In this document: positions 1-7,071 of the stretch, piece after piece
How the letters are laid out: each line of letters opens with the position of its first letter
How positions within the stretch are numbered: position 1 is the stretch's first letter
Assembly (NCBI RefSeq): GCF_938015785.1
Contig: NZ_CALLWC010000048.1
Location: 1 to 19,465, forward strand
Direction of reading: 5' to 3'
DNA from: an uncultured Campylobacter sp.
GTDB taxonomy: Bacteria; Campylobacterota; Campylobacteria; Campylobacterales; Campylobacteraceae
Length of the DNA: 19,465 nucleotides
Made by a program: the position numbers and the translations under genes
Notes under the pieces: model-generated
What the model was told of the DNA's origin: nothing
The model's input: the letters and a program-made list of their open reading frames with translations, nothing else
Database searches by the model: none

Positions 1-1495
1 GGTCTTCTACTTGAGCGACGGCCAGCTGCATGATGCTGTCCTGGGTCGCATCTGCGGCGTCCATTTCGCCTGCGATGCGGCCGCCGGACATCACCACCAC
101 GCGGTCCGACATGCCGAGAATTTCGGGCAGTTCGCTCGACACCATCAGCACGGCCCCGCCTTGTGCGGTGACCTCGTTGATGATGTTGTAGATCTCTACC
201 TTCGCCCCGACATCGACTCCGCGCGTGGGCTCATCGAGCAGTAGTACTTTAGATCCGGCGAGTACCCAGCGTCCGAAGACCGCCTTTTGCTGGTTACCGC
301 CGGACAGGTCGCGAATCGGCTGGTCAATGCTGGCCATGCGGATTCTAAGCTTTTCGGAAACGGCTGTGCTCCGGGTCCGCTGTCCTGCGAGATCGGCGAG
401 GCCATAACGGGATGTGGAGCGGAGAGTGGCCAGGCCGAGGTTCTCTAGCACCGGGGCGTCGAGAATTAGGCCCTGAGCTTTGCGGTCTTCAGGAACGTGG
501 CCCACGCCGTGCCTGATGGCGGCGGAAATGTCGCCGTTGGGCAGGATCTTGCCGCGGACCCGAACCTCGCCGGAGTCAACGCGGTCTGCACCGGCGATGG
601 CGCGCACCAGCTCGGTACGGCCGGCACCAACCAGGCCCGCAAGGCCAACAACCTCGCCGGCGCGCACCGTCAGCGAGACGTCCTGGAAGTTGCCCGCAGA
701 GGTGAGGTTGCGCACCTCCAGTAGCGGCTTGCCGCGCATCGGCGGCACAACGCGAGGAAACTGGTCGTCAATGTCGCGGCCGACCATCAACGTCACCAGT
801 TTCTTCTCGGGTGTCGACGCCGGGACTTCCGCGACAAAGCCGCCATCCCTCAGAACCGATACCGAGTCCGCAATACGAGCAATTTCATCCAGGTGGTGGG
901 AAATGAACACCATGCCCACGCCCTTGGCCTTCAAGTCATTGACCACGCTAAACAGCTGGTCAATCTCCCTGCCGGTCAGCGCGGCGGTGGGCTCATCCAA
1001 AATGAGCACACGCGCATTCATGGACAGCGCCTTGGCAATTTCCACCAGCTGCTGGCGGGCAATGCCCAGTTCGCCGACGGGGGTGTCCAGCGACACGTCT
1101 ACGCCGATCATGCGTAGCGCCTTGAGCGCCTTTTTCCGCAGCGCCTTGTAATCGACCAAACCCCACCGTGACGGCGTGCGGCCCAACATCAGGTTCTCCG
1201 CCACCGTCATGGTGGGCACAAGGTTGAGTTCTTGGTGGATGGTGGCAATGCCGTGGGCTTCCGCAGCCTTGACGTTGGGCAGGGTAGTGGGGGTGCCATC
1301 GACGAGGATCCGGCCCGAATCGGGCTGGTACACACCCGCCATCATTTTGATCAGGGTTGACTTGCCCGCGCCGTTTTCACCCAGCAAAGCCTGGACGTGA
1401 CCGGCGTGGACGTCAATGCTCACCGAGTCGATGACTTTGACGGGGCCAAACGACTTGGAGACTCGATCAAGCTGTAATACCGGCTGAACAGACAT
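1..1495 (-). CDS. rbsA: Sugar (ribose-type) ABC transporter ATP-binding protein RbsA, 3' end cut by window edge
   Basis: This is the cytoplasmic ATPase of a CUT2-type sugar importer (ribose/xylose/galactose class), with two nucleotide-binding domains in one chain. I translated it by hand from the ATG at 1495. The first Walker A (GENGAGKST) lies at residues 39-47, followed by a Q-loop, a degenerate signature (GIARQQLVEIAKALS) and Walker B (VLILDEPTAAL). The second domain has the degenerate P-loop GLVGAGRTE, the signature LSGGNQQK and Walker B VLLLDEPTRGVD, the usual RbsA asymmetry. About 498 codons are present against roughly 500-510 for the family, so only the last few residues are missing. 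The ribosome site AAGGAGGG lies inside the 3' end of the upstream regulator gene, whose stop is 2 bp before this start, so the two are cotranscribed. The regulator-then-rbsA order recalls rbsRACBD of Corynebacterium glutamicum. Codon use is GC-rich and unlike everything right of about 1870. The exact sugar is not determined. Confidence 0.93.
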   Translation of the reverse strand, partial: MSVQPVLQLDRVSKSFGPVKVIDSVSIDVHAGHVQALLGENGAGKSTLIKMMAGVYQPDSGRILVDGTPTTLPNVKAAEAHGIATIHQELNLVPTMTVAENLMLGRTPSRWGLVDYKALRKKALKALRMIGVDVSLDTPVGELGIARQQLVEIAKALSMNARVLILDEPTAALTGREIDQLFSVVNDLKAKGVGMVFISHHLDEIARIADSVSVLRDGGFVAEVPASTPEKKLVTLMVGRDIDDQFPRVVPPMRGKPLLEVRNLTSAGNFQDVSLTVRAGEVVGLAGLVGAGRTELVRAIAGADRVDSGEVRVRGKILPNGDISAAIRHGVGHVPEDRKAQGLILDAPVLENLGLATLRSTSRYGLADLAGQRTRSTAVSEKLRIRMASIDQPIRDLSGGNQQKAVFGRWVLAGSKVLLLDEPTRGVDVGAKVEIYNIINEVTAQGGAVLMVSSELPEILGMSDRVVVMSGGRIAGEMDAADATQDSIMQLAVAQVED

Positions 1496-1497
1496 GA

Positions 1498-1866
1498 CTA
1501 GTGCCCTCCTTGTCCGGATGAATCGCTGGCCGAGTCTTTAGGGGGAGTGGAACCTCGTACGATGAGAGTGGTGGGTAGTTTAATTTTGTGCTGAGCGGAG
1601 TCTCCGCGAAGCAATTTATGTAGTTCCTCAAAAGCTTTCGCCCCCATCGTAGAAACGTGCTGGTTAATGATAGTGAGTGGTGGATTCTGTAGTTGGAATA
1701 CTGGAAAATCGTCGAAACCCACAAGGGCAATGTCGAAGCCAGGTGTGAGCCGATGTTCATGGCACGCGCGAAGCGCACCAACGGTCATCATGGAGTCCCC
1801 GGCGATGATCGCCGAGACGCCAAGCTTTAACAGCTCTTGGGTGCCCACATAGCCCTGCTCTTCGAC
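1498..1866 (-). pseudogene. C-terminal fragment of a LacI-family sugar-operon repressor (RbsR-like)
   Basis: This is the part of the fused frame that looks like a LacI/GalR periplasmic-binding-protein-like domain. The family block G-x-D-x-M-x-x-G-A-L is followed by V-G-F-D-D and the Q-H-V-S-x-M-G dimerisation region, and it ends with a hydrophilic tail SASDSSGQGGH. The helix-turn-helix domain and the first half of the sensor domain are absent because the sequence switches to another genome upstream. In the source organism it would be the local repressor of the sugar operon that continues with rbsA. Its function as a ribose sensor is inferred only from the neighbour. Confidence 0.85.
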
Positions 1867-2490
1867 GTATCCGCCCAAAAGCAGCGCGAAGTCCGGATTG
1901 TGCGTGGCCAAAACGACGGTGTAGCCGTTTTTGAGAAGCTCTTTCGTGGCGCGGAGGAATTTGTATTGGTTGGCAAAGTCTAACGCCGAGGTGGGCTCGT
2001 CGAATATCACGATCTTAGGCTCGCTGCAAAGGGCGCGCGCGATGGACGCCATCTGCCTCTGGCCGCCGCTTAGGCGCGTGATGATCTTATCTTTTAGGTG
2101 CCAAATTTCAAGCATTTTCATGTAGCGCTGCGCGAGTTTGTAGTCGTTTTCGCTCGGCTGCGAAAAGATCCCGATATGCGCCGTGCGCCCCATCAGGACG
2201 TATTCGAATACGCTGTAATCGTACTCGCAGACCTCGCTTTGCGAGACGTAGCCGATGATCTCGGCGCGCCCTTTGGCGTTAAGGCTCGTCATATCCTTGC
2301 CATCAATTGAAATTTTACCGCGCAGAGGCTCAAGCGTGCCGCCGATTAAATTTAAAAGCGTCGATTTGCCCGCGCCGTTTTGCCCCAAAATCGTCAGCAT
2401 CGCGCCCGCTTCGAGGTTGAAATTCACGTCGCGCAGCGTTAGAGGGGCGGATTTTACGTAGCCGAAGTCTAAGCTCTCAACCCTAACCAT
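1498..2490 (-). CDS. Chimeric reading frame: FepC-like ABC ATPase N-terminus joined in frame to a LacI-family regulator C-terminus
   Basis: This 330-residue frame combines two unrelated proteins. Residues 1 to about 207 are a siderophore/haem/cobalamin-class ABC ATPase: Walker A GQNGAGKST at 36-44, signature LSGGQRQMASIARAL from 140, Walker B VIFDEPTSALD near 171-181 and the H-loop THNPD. Family members normally run to about 250-260 residues, so the end is missing. From about residue 206 to 330 the protein is the C-terminal effector-binding lobe of a LacI/GalR regulator (IIAGDSMMTVGAL, DIALVGFDDFP, PLTIINQHVSTMGAKAFEEL, LIVRGST), without its DNA-binding domain. The start at 2490 overlaps the permease stop by 8 bp and has an AAGGAAG ribosome site, so the ATPase half belongs with that permease. 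The LacI half belongs with rbsA, 2 bp downstream. I know of no natural protein with this architecture and consider the frame an artefact or recombination product. Confidence 0.85.
   Translation of the reverse strand: MVRVESLDFGYVKSAPLTLRDVNFNLEAGAMLTILGQNGAGKSTLLNLIGGTLEPLRGKISIDGKDMTSLNAKGRAEIIGYVSQSEVCEYDYSVFEYVLMGRTAHIGIFSQPSENDYKLAQRYMKMLEIWHLKDKIITRLSGGQRQMASIARALCSEPKIVIFDEPTSALDFANQYKFLRATKELLKNGYTVVLATHNPDFALLLGGYVEEQGYVGTQELLKLGVSAIIAGDSMMTVGALRACHEHRLTPGFDIALVGFDDFPVFQLQNPPLTIINQHVSTMGAKAFEELHKLLRGDSAQHKIKLPTTLIVRGSTPPKDSASDSSGQGGH
1860..1878. other. Junction between actinobacterial-like and campylobacterote-like DNA
   Basis: The FepC-like protein similarity runs to the LLLGG segment, encoded at about 1882-1870. 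The LacI-like similarity begins at GGYVEEQGY, encoded from about 1875 down. The two overlap over Gly-Gly-Tyr, so the break lies inside or beside about 12 shared bases. Left of the join I found one RAATTY site (near 118) in about 1.86 kb. Right of it such sites occur many times per kilobase. No insertion sequence, tRNA or attachment-site-like repeat is visible at the join. Confidence 0.8.
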
Positions 2491-3475
2491 TTAGCTTCCT
2501 TTTGTTTTTAAGCAGGATGAATATAAAAAATAGCGTGCCGATAAAGCCCGTAAGCACCCCTAACGGGATCTCGCTTTGATTTATGCTGCGCGCTACGTCG
2601 TCTACGATGAGCACGAAGATCGCGCTTAAAAATATGCTCGCCGGGATCGCCTTGGTGTTGCTCACGCCCACGATCATGCGCGTTAGATGCGGCATCAAAA
2701 GCCCCACCCACGCGACTATGCCGCTGATACACACGCTGCTTGCGGTTAGCAGCGTCGCGCAGACGATGATGATGCCTCGCTCCAGCACGACGTTTACGCC
2801 GAGCTTCGCCGCGGTCGCATCGCCCATGGATAGGACGTTTATGCGGTAGCTCATCAGCACCAAGACAGCGATACAAACCCCCATCACCGGCGCTATCATC
2901 GCTAGCACGGAGGGATCGACCTTTGCGAGGCTTCCTAGCTGCCAATACACGATGTCGGCAAGCTTCGTCTCGGGATCCGCCATAAATTTCAAAAATCCGA
3001 TCAGCGCGCCCATCAGACCGCTTACGATGATGCCCGCAAGCACGAGCATTATGGTGGTGCTCGAACGCAGCGCGCGCGTGATTAGAAGCGTAATGCAAAC
3101 CGCCGCGAGCCCAAAAACAAAGGCGAAAAGCTGGATCAAAAGGATGTTTAGATCAAGCAGGATCGCGATCGCCGCGCCCACGCAAGCCCCCGCGCTAACG
3201 CCTAAGAGATCGGGCGAGACGAGCTGGTTTTTAAAGACGCCCTGATACGCCGTGCCGCTGATGCCCAGCGCCGCACCCACGAGCACCGCGGCGATGATAC
3301 GCGGCAGGCGCACCTGCATGATGACGTTGTGGACGTTTTGCGCTACCTCGCCGCCGCTAAGCGCTTTTAGCACCTCGGTGATGCTTAGTCCGAAGCGCCC
3401 TATACAAAGCGATATCGCAATCGTCGCGATCGTCGCCAGTATCAGCAGCACGAGCATAAATTTAAAATTTTTCAT
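2483..3475 (-). CDS. FecCD-family ABC transporter permease (iron-siderophore/haem/cobalamin class)
   Basis: This is the inner-membrane permease of a type II (BtuCD-like) importer. Its 330 residues are almost all hydrophobic helices. The family signature is clear in the first third: RLPRIIAAVLVGAALGISGTAYQ and then N-x-L-V-S-P-D-L-L-G-V-S-A-G-A. A cytoplasmic loop segment around GDATAAKLGVNV and the motif CISGIVAWVGLLMPHLTRMIVG near the end are also typical and contact the ATPase. The start at 3475 has the purine-rich site GGGAAGG. Its stop overlaps the start of the FepC-like ATPase by 8 bp, a normal permease-ATPase pair. No substrate-binding protein is in the window; it may lie in the sequence lost at the junction or elsewhere. 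The substrate cannot be told from the sequence. A long noncoding leader lies upstream. Confidence 0.9.
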   Translation of the reverse strand: MKNFKFMLVLLILATIATIAISLCIGRFGLSITEVLKALSGGEVAQNVHNVIMQVRLPRIIAAVLVGAALGISGTAYQGVFKNQLVSPDLLGVSAGACVGAAIAILLDLNILLIQLFAFVFGLAAVCITLLITRALRSSTTIMLVLAGIIVSGLMGALIGFLKFMADPETKLADIVYWQLGSLAKVDPSVLAMIAPVMGVCIAVLVLMSYRINVLSMGDATAAKLGVNVVLERGIIIVCATLLTASSVCISGIVAWVGLLMPHLTRMIVGVSNTKAIPASIFLSAIFVLIVDDVARSINQSEIPLGVLTGFIGTLFFIFILLKNKRKLNG

Positions 3476-3750
3476 ACCTTCCCTTGCTTTAAATTTTTAT
3501 CTTTTGCCTTAAATTTAATCTTTGAAATTTCGCCTCGTTGAAACCTGCTTAAATTCCGCTTTATATTCCACCCTCCGGCTCGTAGGCGAAAGGCTTGCGG
3601 TAAAATTCTTTCGTGATGGCCCTAAGATCAATATTTTAGAAAAGATCCGGATGAAAATTTTAGCCGCCTGCAAGATTTGCAGTGACGTCCTCGCGCCCGT
3701 GCGGTCCCAGCCGAAAATGTTTGCAGGCGCAGCACAGACGCGCTTTTGTC

Positions 3751-3792
3751 GCACTGCCTCAAGCTGCCAAACGCAGGACTTGGCAGCAGTGC
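3751..3792 (-). other. Candidate structured RNA element in the permease leader
   Basis: GCTGCCAA (3763-3770) and TTGGCAGC (3780-3787) form a perfect 8-bp stem with a 9-nt loop. GCACTGC (3751-3757) and GCAGTGC (3786-3792) form a competing outer stem that shares two bases with it. Two overlapping alternative stems in an untranslated leader fit an attenuator or riboswitch, but I cannot assign it to a known class. Confidence 0.3.
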
Positions 3793-3813
3793 CTCCGCCT
3801 CACACGATGTCTT

Positions 3814-3858
3814 CTACCGATGATGACGCAGTGGCTGCAGCGGCTTTGATTTATGCAT
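3814..3858 (-). CDS. Possible 14-residue leader peptide upstream of the permease
   Basis: A short frame (MHKSKPLQPLRHHR) starts at 3858 with an AAGGA ribosome site 5 nt upstream (3864-3868), just below a possible extended -10 sequence TATGCTAAAAT (3892-3882). It ends inside the region of alternative stems, an arrangement seen in translation-coupled attenuators. The evidence is only the site, start and position; chance is quite possible. Confidence 0.2.
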   Translation of the reverse strand: MHKSKPLQPLRHHR

Positions 3859-3881
3859 CTAAATCCTTAAACAAATATGGC

Positions 3882-3892
3882 ATTTTAGCATA
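3882..3892 (-). promoter_or_regulatory. Possible promoter -10 region for the permease operon
   Basis: Read on the minus strand the bases are TATGCTAAAAT, inside an AT-rich block (3882-3920). Campylobacter housekeeping promoters often have a recognisable -10 box and an AT-periodic upstream region rather than a fixed -35. It is about 410 nt from the permease start. Weak evidence. Confidence 0.25.
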
Positions 3893-3975
3893 TATCATAT
3901 TAAATTTTTATGATTTCAACTTTCATACATGCGGGCGAGATCTAATGGCGTGCAGCTCCGTGTAATAAGGCTTTT

Positions 3976-3991
3976 AAGCGAAATTTCGCTT
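3976..3991. repeat. Perfect 16-bp palindrome with AAATTT core
   Basis: AAGCGAAATTTCGCTT is fully self-complementary, and the RAATTY-type hexamer AAATTT lies at its centre. It could be a protein-binding site or part of the general enrichment of AAATTT words in this genome. Confidence 0.5.
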
Positions 3992-4079
3992 GTGGATTTC
4001 AGATGAGCGCCTACGAAATTTACACCGAGATGGAATTTTAAAATTTCATCCTTTCGCGAAAGATGCGCTTAAGCTCGAT

Positions 4080-4108
4080 GGCGGAATTTTGCCCGGCTAA
4101 ATTCCGCC
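4080..4108. repeat. Inverted pair of the dispersed GCGGAATTT word
   Basis: GGCGGAATTT (4080-4089) and AAATTCCGCC (4099-4108) are perfect 10-bp inverted copies separated by 9 bases. The arms carry the nine-base word that is dispersed through the campylobacterote part of the window. An inverted pair could act as a hairpin or a transcription terminator on either strand. Confidence 0.6.
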
Positions 4109-4306
4109 GATTTAGCAGTAGACGCGGCGCGCGGCGAAATTTTATACAGAGTCTGAAGATTTGATTTAGAATTTCACAAACGGATACGGCGCGAAAATTT
4201 TATCTTTATTTGACCTCGGTTTTGCTAGCCACTTAGTCGTAGAATTTTGCTAGCCGTTTGGATGCAGGATTTTATTTGCCCGCAAGGGGTTAAATTTTAT
4301 CATGAA

Positions 4307-4337
4307 ATTTCGCATCGCTTAAAATGCGATGCGAAAT
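4307..4337 (-). terminator. Intrinsic terminator of the cooS-like gene
   Basis: ATTTCGCATCGC (4307-4318) and GCGATGCGAAAT (4326-4337) form a perfect 12-bp stem with a 7-nt loop, 13 nt past the cooS stop codon. On the minus strand it is followed by a T-rich but interrupted tract (TTCATGATAAAATTT). Position and stem strength make a terminator likely. It separates cooS from the permease transcript. Confidence 0.75.
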
Positions 4338-4350
4338 GAATCCGTCGTCG

Positions 4351-7071
4351 CTACTGCCAGCCTAGGGCTTTGCGTTTTAAGCGCATGTCGCTTACCATTT
4401 TTAGCGCAAGTGCGACTGGATCGGTATCTACGTGCATCACAGAGCCAAGCGCACGCCTGGTGCCTTCTTTGAAAAAGTGTATGACATTTGCGGAGCCGTG
4501 GATTTGATACTCGACGCAGTGATACGAGTCGATGCCCATTAGACGGAATCCAAGCGAGGCATCGACGCCCTTTTCGTTCGCCCACTCGGGAGAAGTGAAG
4601 GCAAGCGGCAGCTCATAGAGATTTTTGCCTAGCACCCCTGCGATACCTGCGAAAATTCCGCTGGAGCGGGTATTATCGATACACTCGCCCACGTGCCATA
4701 CCGGCGGAAGCTCGTCTTTTTCTAAAAACGCCCGCAGCGACGCGCCTGCTTTTTTATACGCGCTTTTTTGGCAAAAGCCCAGCTTCATTAGCGGAAACGA
4801 CGCGCAGCCGTTGGTTAGGATTAGGACGTTATTTTCGATTAGGGTTTGTGCGACATCTATGATAGCGCGCTCATAAGGCACTTTAGGATTGGTGCAGCCG
4901 ACCATATTTACGATGCCTAAAATTTCACCGCTTTTTAGCGCGTGCGCTAACGGCTCCATGCCGCCGTAGTGCTTATGGACGAATTCTACCGAAAAGCCCA
5001 CTTCGGCCTCGACTTCATACGGTGGGATATATACCGGCAGTCCCTTGCGCTTTTCGTGAGATTGCAATGCGCGGTCTAGAATTTTACACGCTAAATTCCT
5101 AGTCTCGGCGATATTGCTATGGTGATGATCGTAGCCTATATGCTCGGCTCCGGGAAGCCTAGCTGATGAGCTTGTGGTAACGACCTTGGTCTGGAAGCAG
5201 TTAGCTACATCCATGATCGCAGGATAGACATCTTGGACATCGGCGACCCACAAATCAAGCGCTCCCGTGCCTATGACGAGTTCGGCAGTTACGGCGTTTG
5301 AGAGCGGCACGACGCCCCAGTTGCGATACATCGCCGATAATCCAGAACAGCACACGCCGTAAAATGCGATACCCTGTGCGCCTATTGCGCGAGCCTTGTC
5401 TTGGTACTCTTTAGAATTTCCGATCTCCACTATTAGGCTCACCAATGTCGGCAGATGTCCGTGCACGGCGATATTGACCCAGCCTTTTTTAAGCGCGCCC
5501 ATATTGCTTTTGGAAGTTACGCGATCTCCTACGCCAAATAGTGCATCCGTAGCGATATTCGCAGCTACTACGCCGGTGAAGGTAAAAGCAAGCCCGCAGC
5601 GCAAAAGATGCTGCATCACGCTGCGCCAGTCTCCGTCCGTGCCTACGCCCGTTCGGTGATACGCCTCAAAGACTTCGTTATATGCACTAATCGGCAAGAT
5701 ATCCAGCTTGCGCCATACCTCTTGACGCTCCTTGGGTGCGAGCGCAGCGATGGTTTTATACTCGCCGCTACTTTGCGAAAGATCTGTCAAAAGCGTATCG
5801 GCAAGCTCGATCGCTACCTCTTTTAACTCTCTGCCTTCAGTTGGAATTCCAAAGGCTTTGGCGGTATTGATGATTTTGTATTCGCCTATTATGGGCAGAT
5901 CTAGCTTGCCCTGCGCCGCCCATTTTAGCGATAGTAGAAGCTCTCTAGCATGTGCGCCGTGTTGAGCTACGCCTGCAGCTACTTGACGCAGTAGGTTGCG
6001 CGATACGATGAGATCGGCGTCTGCACCGCAAGTGCCGCGATCGGCCTTTTTAGTAATTTTGCAAGGTCCCATATTACAGATCTTACAGCATACTCCGGTA
6101 AGTCCATAGCTACACATAGGCATCTGTTTGTCGAAACGATCAAACGCCGTATCTACACCGATCTGCTCCATCCTAAGCATCATTTCGCGCACGGCGGGAT
6201 CAGGGGTTTTCTCAAGTACCTCTTGCTTTGTGGGGAAGGTCTTTTTGTATTCAAGCACCGCCTTCATATAATCCGCCGTAAATTCCGCCTCGTGAAAATG
6301 CTCGAAAAGATTGCCCTGCGCGTCTTTATGCGTGTGTGGACTAGCCTCTGCGGGCACTAAAACTTTTGGGATGCCGTGCTCGTCAAATCCAATAATCGCG
6401 CGATGAGAGTGGGGTTTGTGATCATGGTTATGTTTGTTGTGCTCGTGCGAGCTGATGGCGGAATCCTCGTCGTGCTCATGCGAAGACGCCGCAGAATTTG
6501 CGCCGTATTCGTGTAAATAGGCTGCGAGATTCTCTTCTTGATCGTGCGAGTGGGTCGCAAGATCTTCGTAGTGTAGATGCGAATGGATTGCGGAGCTATC
6601 GCTATGCTCGTGCGAGCAAGAGAAATGGTCTTTGCTGCTTGGGCTCTTCGCAGGATTTGAAATGGAATTTGTCAAAGAATTAGCCATGGAATTTGTCGTA
6701 GAGCCTATCGCGGAATTTTGGGCGTTGCTTGCGCTTTGATCGCTTGAGCGCTCCGCAAAGTTCGTGCCTGAAGCAGAGCTTGCGCTATCATCGTAACTCG
6801 GTGCGGAATTTTTGGCTTCGCAATCGCACTCGTCGCAAAAATTCTCACCTGCGGCGCGATTTTTAGAAATTTTGTCGCGAGTAAGCGAGGCAGAAGTTAT
6901 AGAGTTTGCGGCGGAATTTTGAGCGCTATTTGCGCTGTTATCAAAAACGGACGCGGCGGAGCTTTTGAGCGCGTCTGCGGCGGAATTTTCCCCCGTATTC
7001 GCAGCGGAATTTTCATCCGTCGCAACCTTCTTGCGTGAGCCTTTTTGTTTTGCGATTTTGTCGTTTGCCAT
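4351..7071 (-). CDS. cooS: CO-dehydrogenase-family (CooS-like) protein with His-rich N-terminal extension and a replaced C-cluster cysteine
   Basis: Residues from about 285 to 906 match the anaerobic Ni-Fe CO dehydrogenase fold. The D- and B-cluster cysteines are C320, C328, C329, C332, C337 and C348. The VHGH motif is at 536-539, and C-cluster candidates C575, C726 (VGCTNPK), C756 (NGCAS) and C797 (GECIDN) are present, with catalytic-type Lys834 (SPEWANEK). Where the family has D-x-Q-C this protein reads DVQD, so the cysteine equivalent to C333 of Carboxydothermus CODH-II is Asp614; the following YPAI block aligns well. True CooS proteins are about 620-640 residues. Here about 280 extra residues precede the core: an Asn-Ser-Ala-rich part, a CDECDC motif at 79-84 and about 22 histidines between 149 and 260. 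The start at 7071 has a strong AAGGAG site; Met269 has none. No CooC or CooF lies nearby. It could be a hydroxylamine-reacting CooS-V-type enzyme rather than a CODH. Confidence 0.88.
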   Translation of the reverse strand: MANDKIAKQKGSRKKVATDENSAANTGENSAADALKSSAASVFDNSANSAQNSAANSITSASLTRDKISKNRAAGENFCDECDCEAKNSAPSYDDSASSASGTNFAERSSDQSASNAQNSAIGSTTNSMANSLTNSISNPAKSPSSKDHFSCSHEHSDSSAIHSHLHYEDLATHSHDQEENLAAYLHEYGANSAASSHEHDEDSAISSHEHNKHNHDHKPHSHRAIIGFDEHGIPKVLVPAEASPHTHKDAQGNLFEHFHEAEFTADYMKAVLEYKKTFPTKQEVLEKTPDPAVREMMLRMEQIGVDTAFDRFDKQMPMCSYGLTGVCCKICNMGPCKITKKADRGTCGADADLIVSRNLLRQVAAGVAQHGAHARELLLSLKWAAQGKLDLPIIGEYKIINTAKAFGIPTEGRELKEVAIELADTLLTDLSQSSGEYKTIAALAPKERQEVWRKLDILPISAYNEVFEAYHRTGVGTDGDWRSVMQHLLRCGLAFTFTGVVAANIATDALFGVGDRVTSKSNMGALKKGWVNIAVHGHLPTLVSLIVEIGNSKEYQDKARAIGAQGIAFYGVCCSGLSAMYRNWGVVPLSNAVTAELVIGTGALDLWVADVQDVYPAIMDVANCFQTKVVTTSSSARLPGAEHIGYDHHHSNIAETRNLACKILDRALQSHEKRKGLPVYIPPYEVEAEVGFSVEFVHKHYGGMEPLAHALKSGEILGIVNMVGCTNPKVPYERAIIDVAQTLIENNVLILTNGCASFPLMKLGFCQKSAYKKAGASLRAFLEKDELPPVWHVGECIDNTRSSGIFAGIAGVLGKNLYELPLAFTSPEWANEKGVDASLGFRLMGIDSYHCVEYQIHGSANVIHFFKEGTRRALGSVMHVDTDPVALALKMVSDMRLKRKALGWQ

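Larger units (their letters stand above)
3476..4300. other. Noncoding, RAATTY-rich spacer and long leader of the permease operon
   Basis: I see no credible gene here. Short frames on both strands lack ribosome sites, family motifs and consistent codon use. By eye about 20 RAATTY hexamers (mostly AAATTT, GAATTT and AAATTC) occur in roughly 830 bp. The stretch also holds a 16-bp palindrome at 3976-3991, an inverted pair at 4080-4108, and a cluster of complementary GCACTGC/GCAGTGC and GCTGCCAA/TTGGCAGC words at 3751-3792. A possible minus-strand promoter sits near 3882-3892, which would give the permease gene a leader of about 400 nt. A 15-base string (GCGGCGAAATTTTAT) near 4131 recurs in the nosL-nosY gap near 8885. 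Confidence 0.6.

Noticed and set aside
480..1151. Open frame of 223 codons on the plus strand
   Set aside because: It lies antisense to rbsA, whose protein is unmistakable on the minus strand. Its composition is Ser/Thr/Arg-rich, as expected for a shadow of GC-rich coding DNA.
1498..2490. A genuine new ABC-LacI fusion sensor
   Set aside because: Each half lacks essential parts, each belongs to a different adjacent operon, and composition switches at the join, so a chimeric join is the simpler explanation.
3814..3840. Cobalamin riboswitch suggested by AGCCACTG and a GTAGAAGACAT string resembling part of the B12 box
   Set aside because: The other conserved blocks (GGGAA, CCCGCAACTG, the full B12 box) are not recognisable. 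Kept only as a weak finding about the leader, not as a feature.
3522..3965. Open frame of 147 codons on the plus strand
   Set aside because: There is no family motif or convincing ribosome site, its composition changes along its length, and it overlaps the candidate leader structures on the other strand.
6265..6267. Met269 as the true start of the CooS-like protein, giving a nearly normal length
   Set aside because: No ribosome site precedes it, while the ATG at 7071 has AAGGAG, and the upstream frame is open for more than 260 codons.
4351..7071. Hydroxylamine reductase (hybrid cluster protein, Hcp) as the family call
   Set aside because: The C-x7-C-C-x2-C-x4-C arrangement, the VGCTNPK motif and the SPEW-x-x-EK motif are those of CooS, although the catalytic activity may be Hcp-like.
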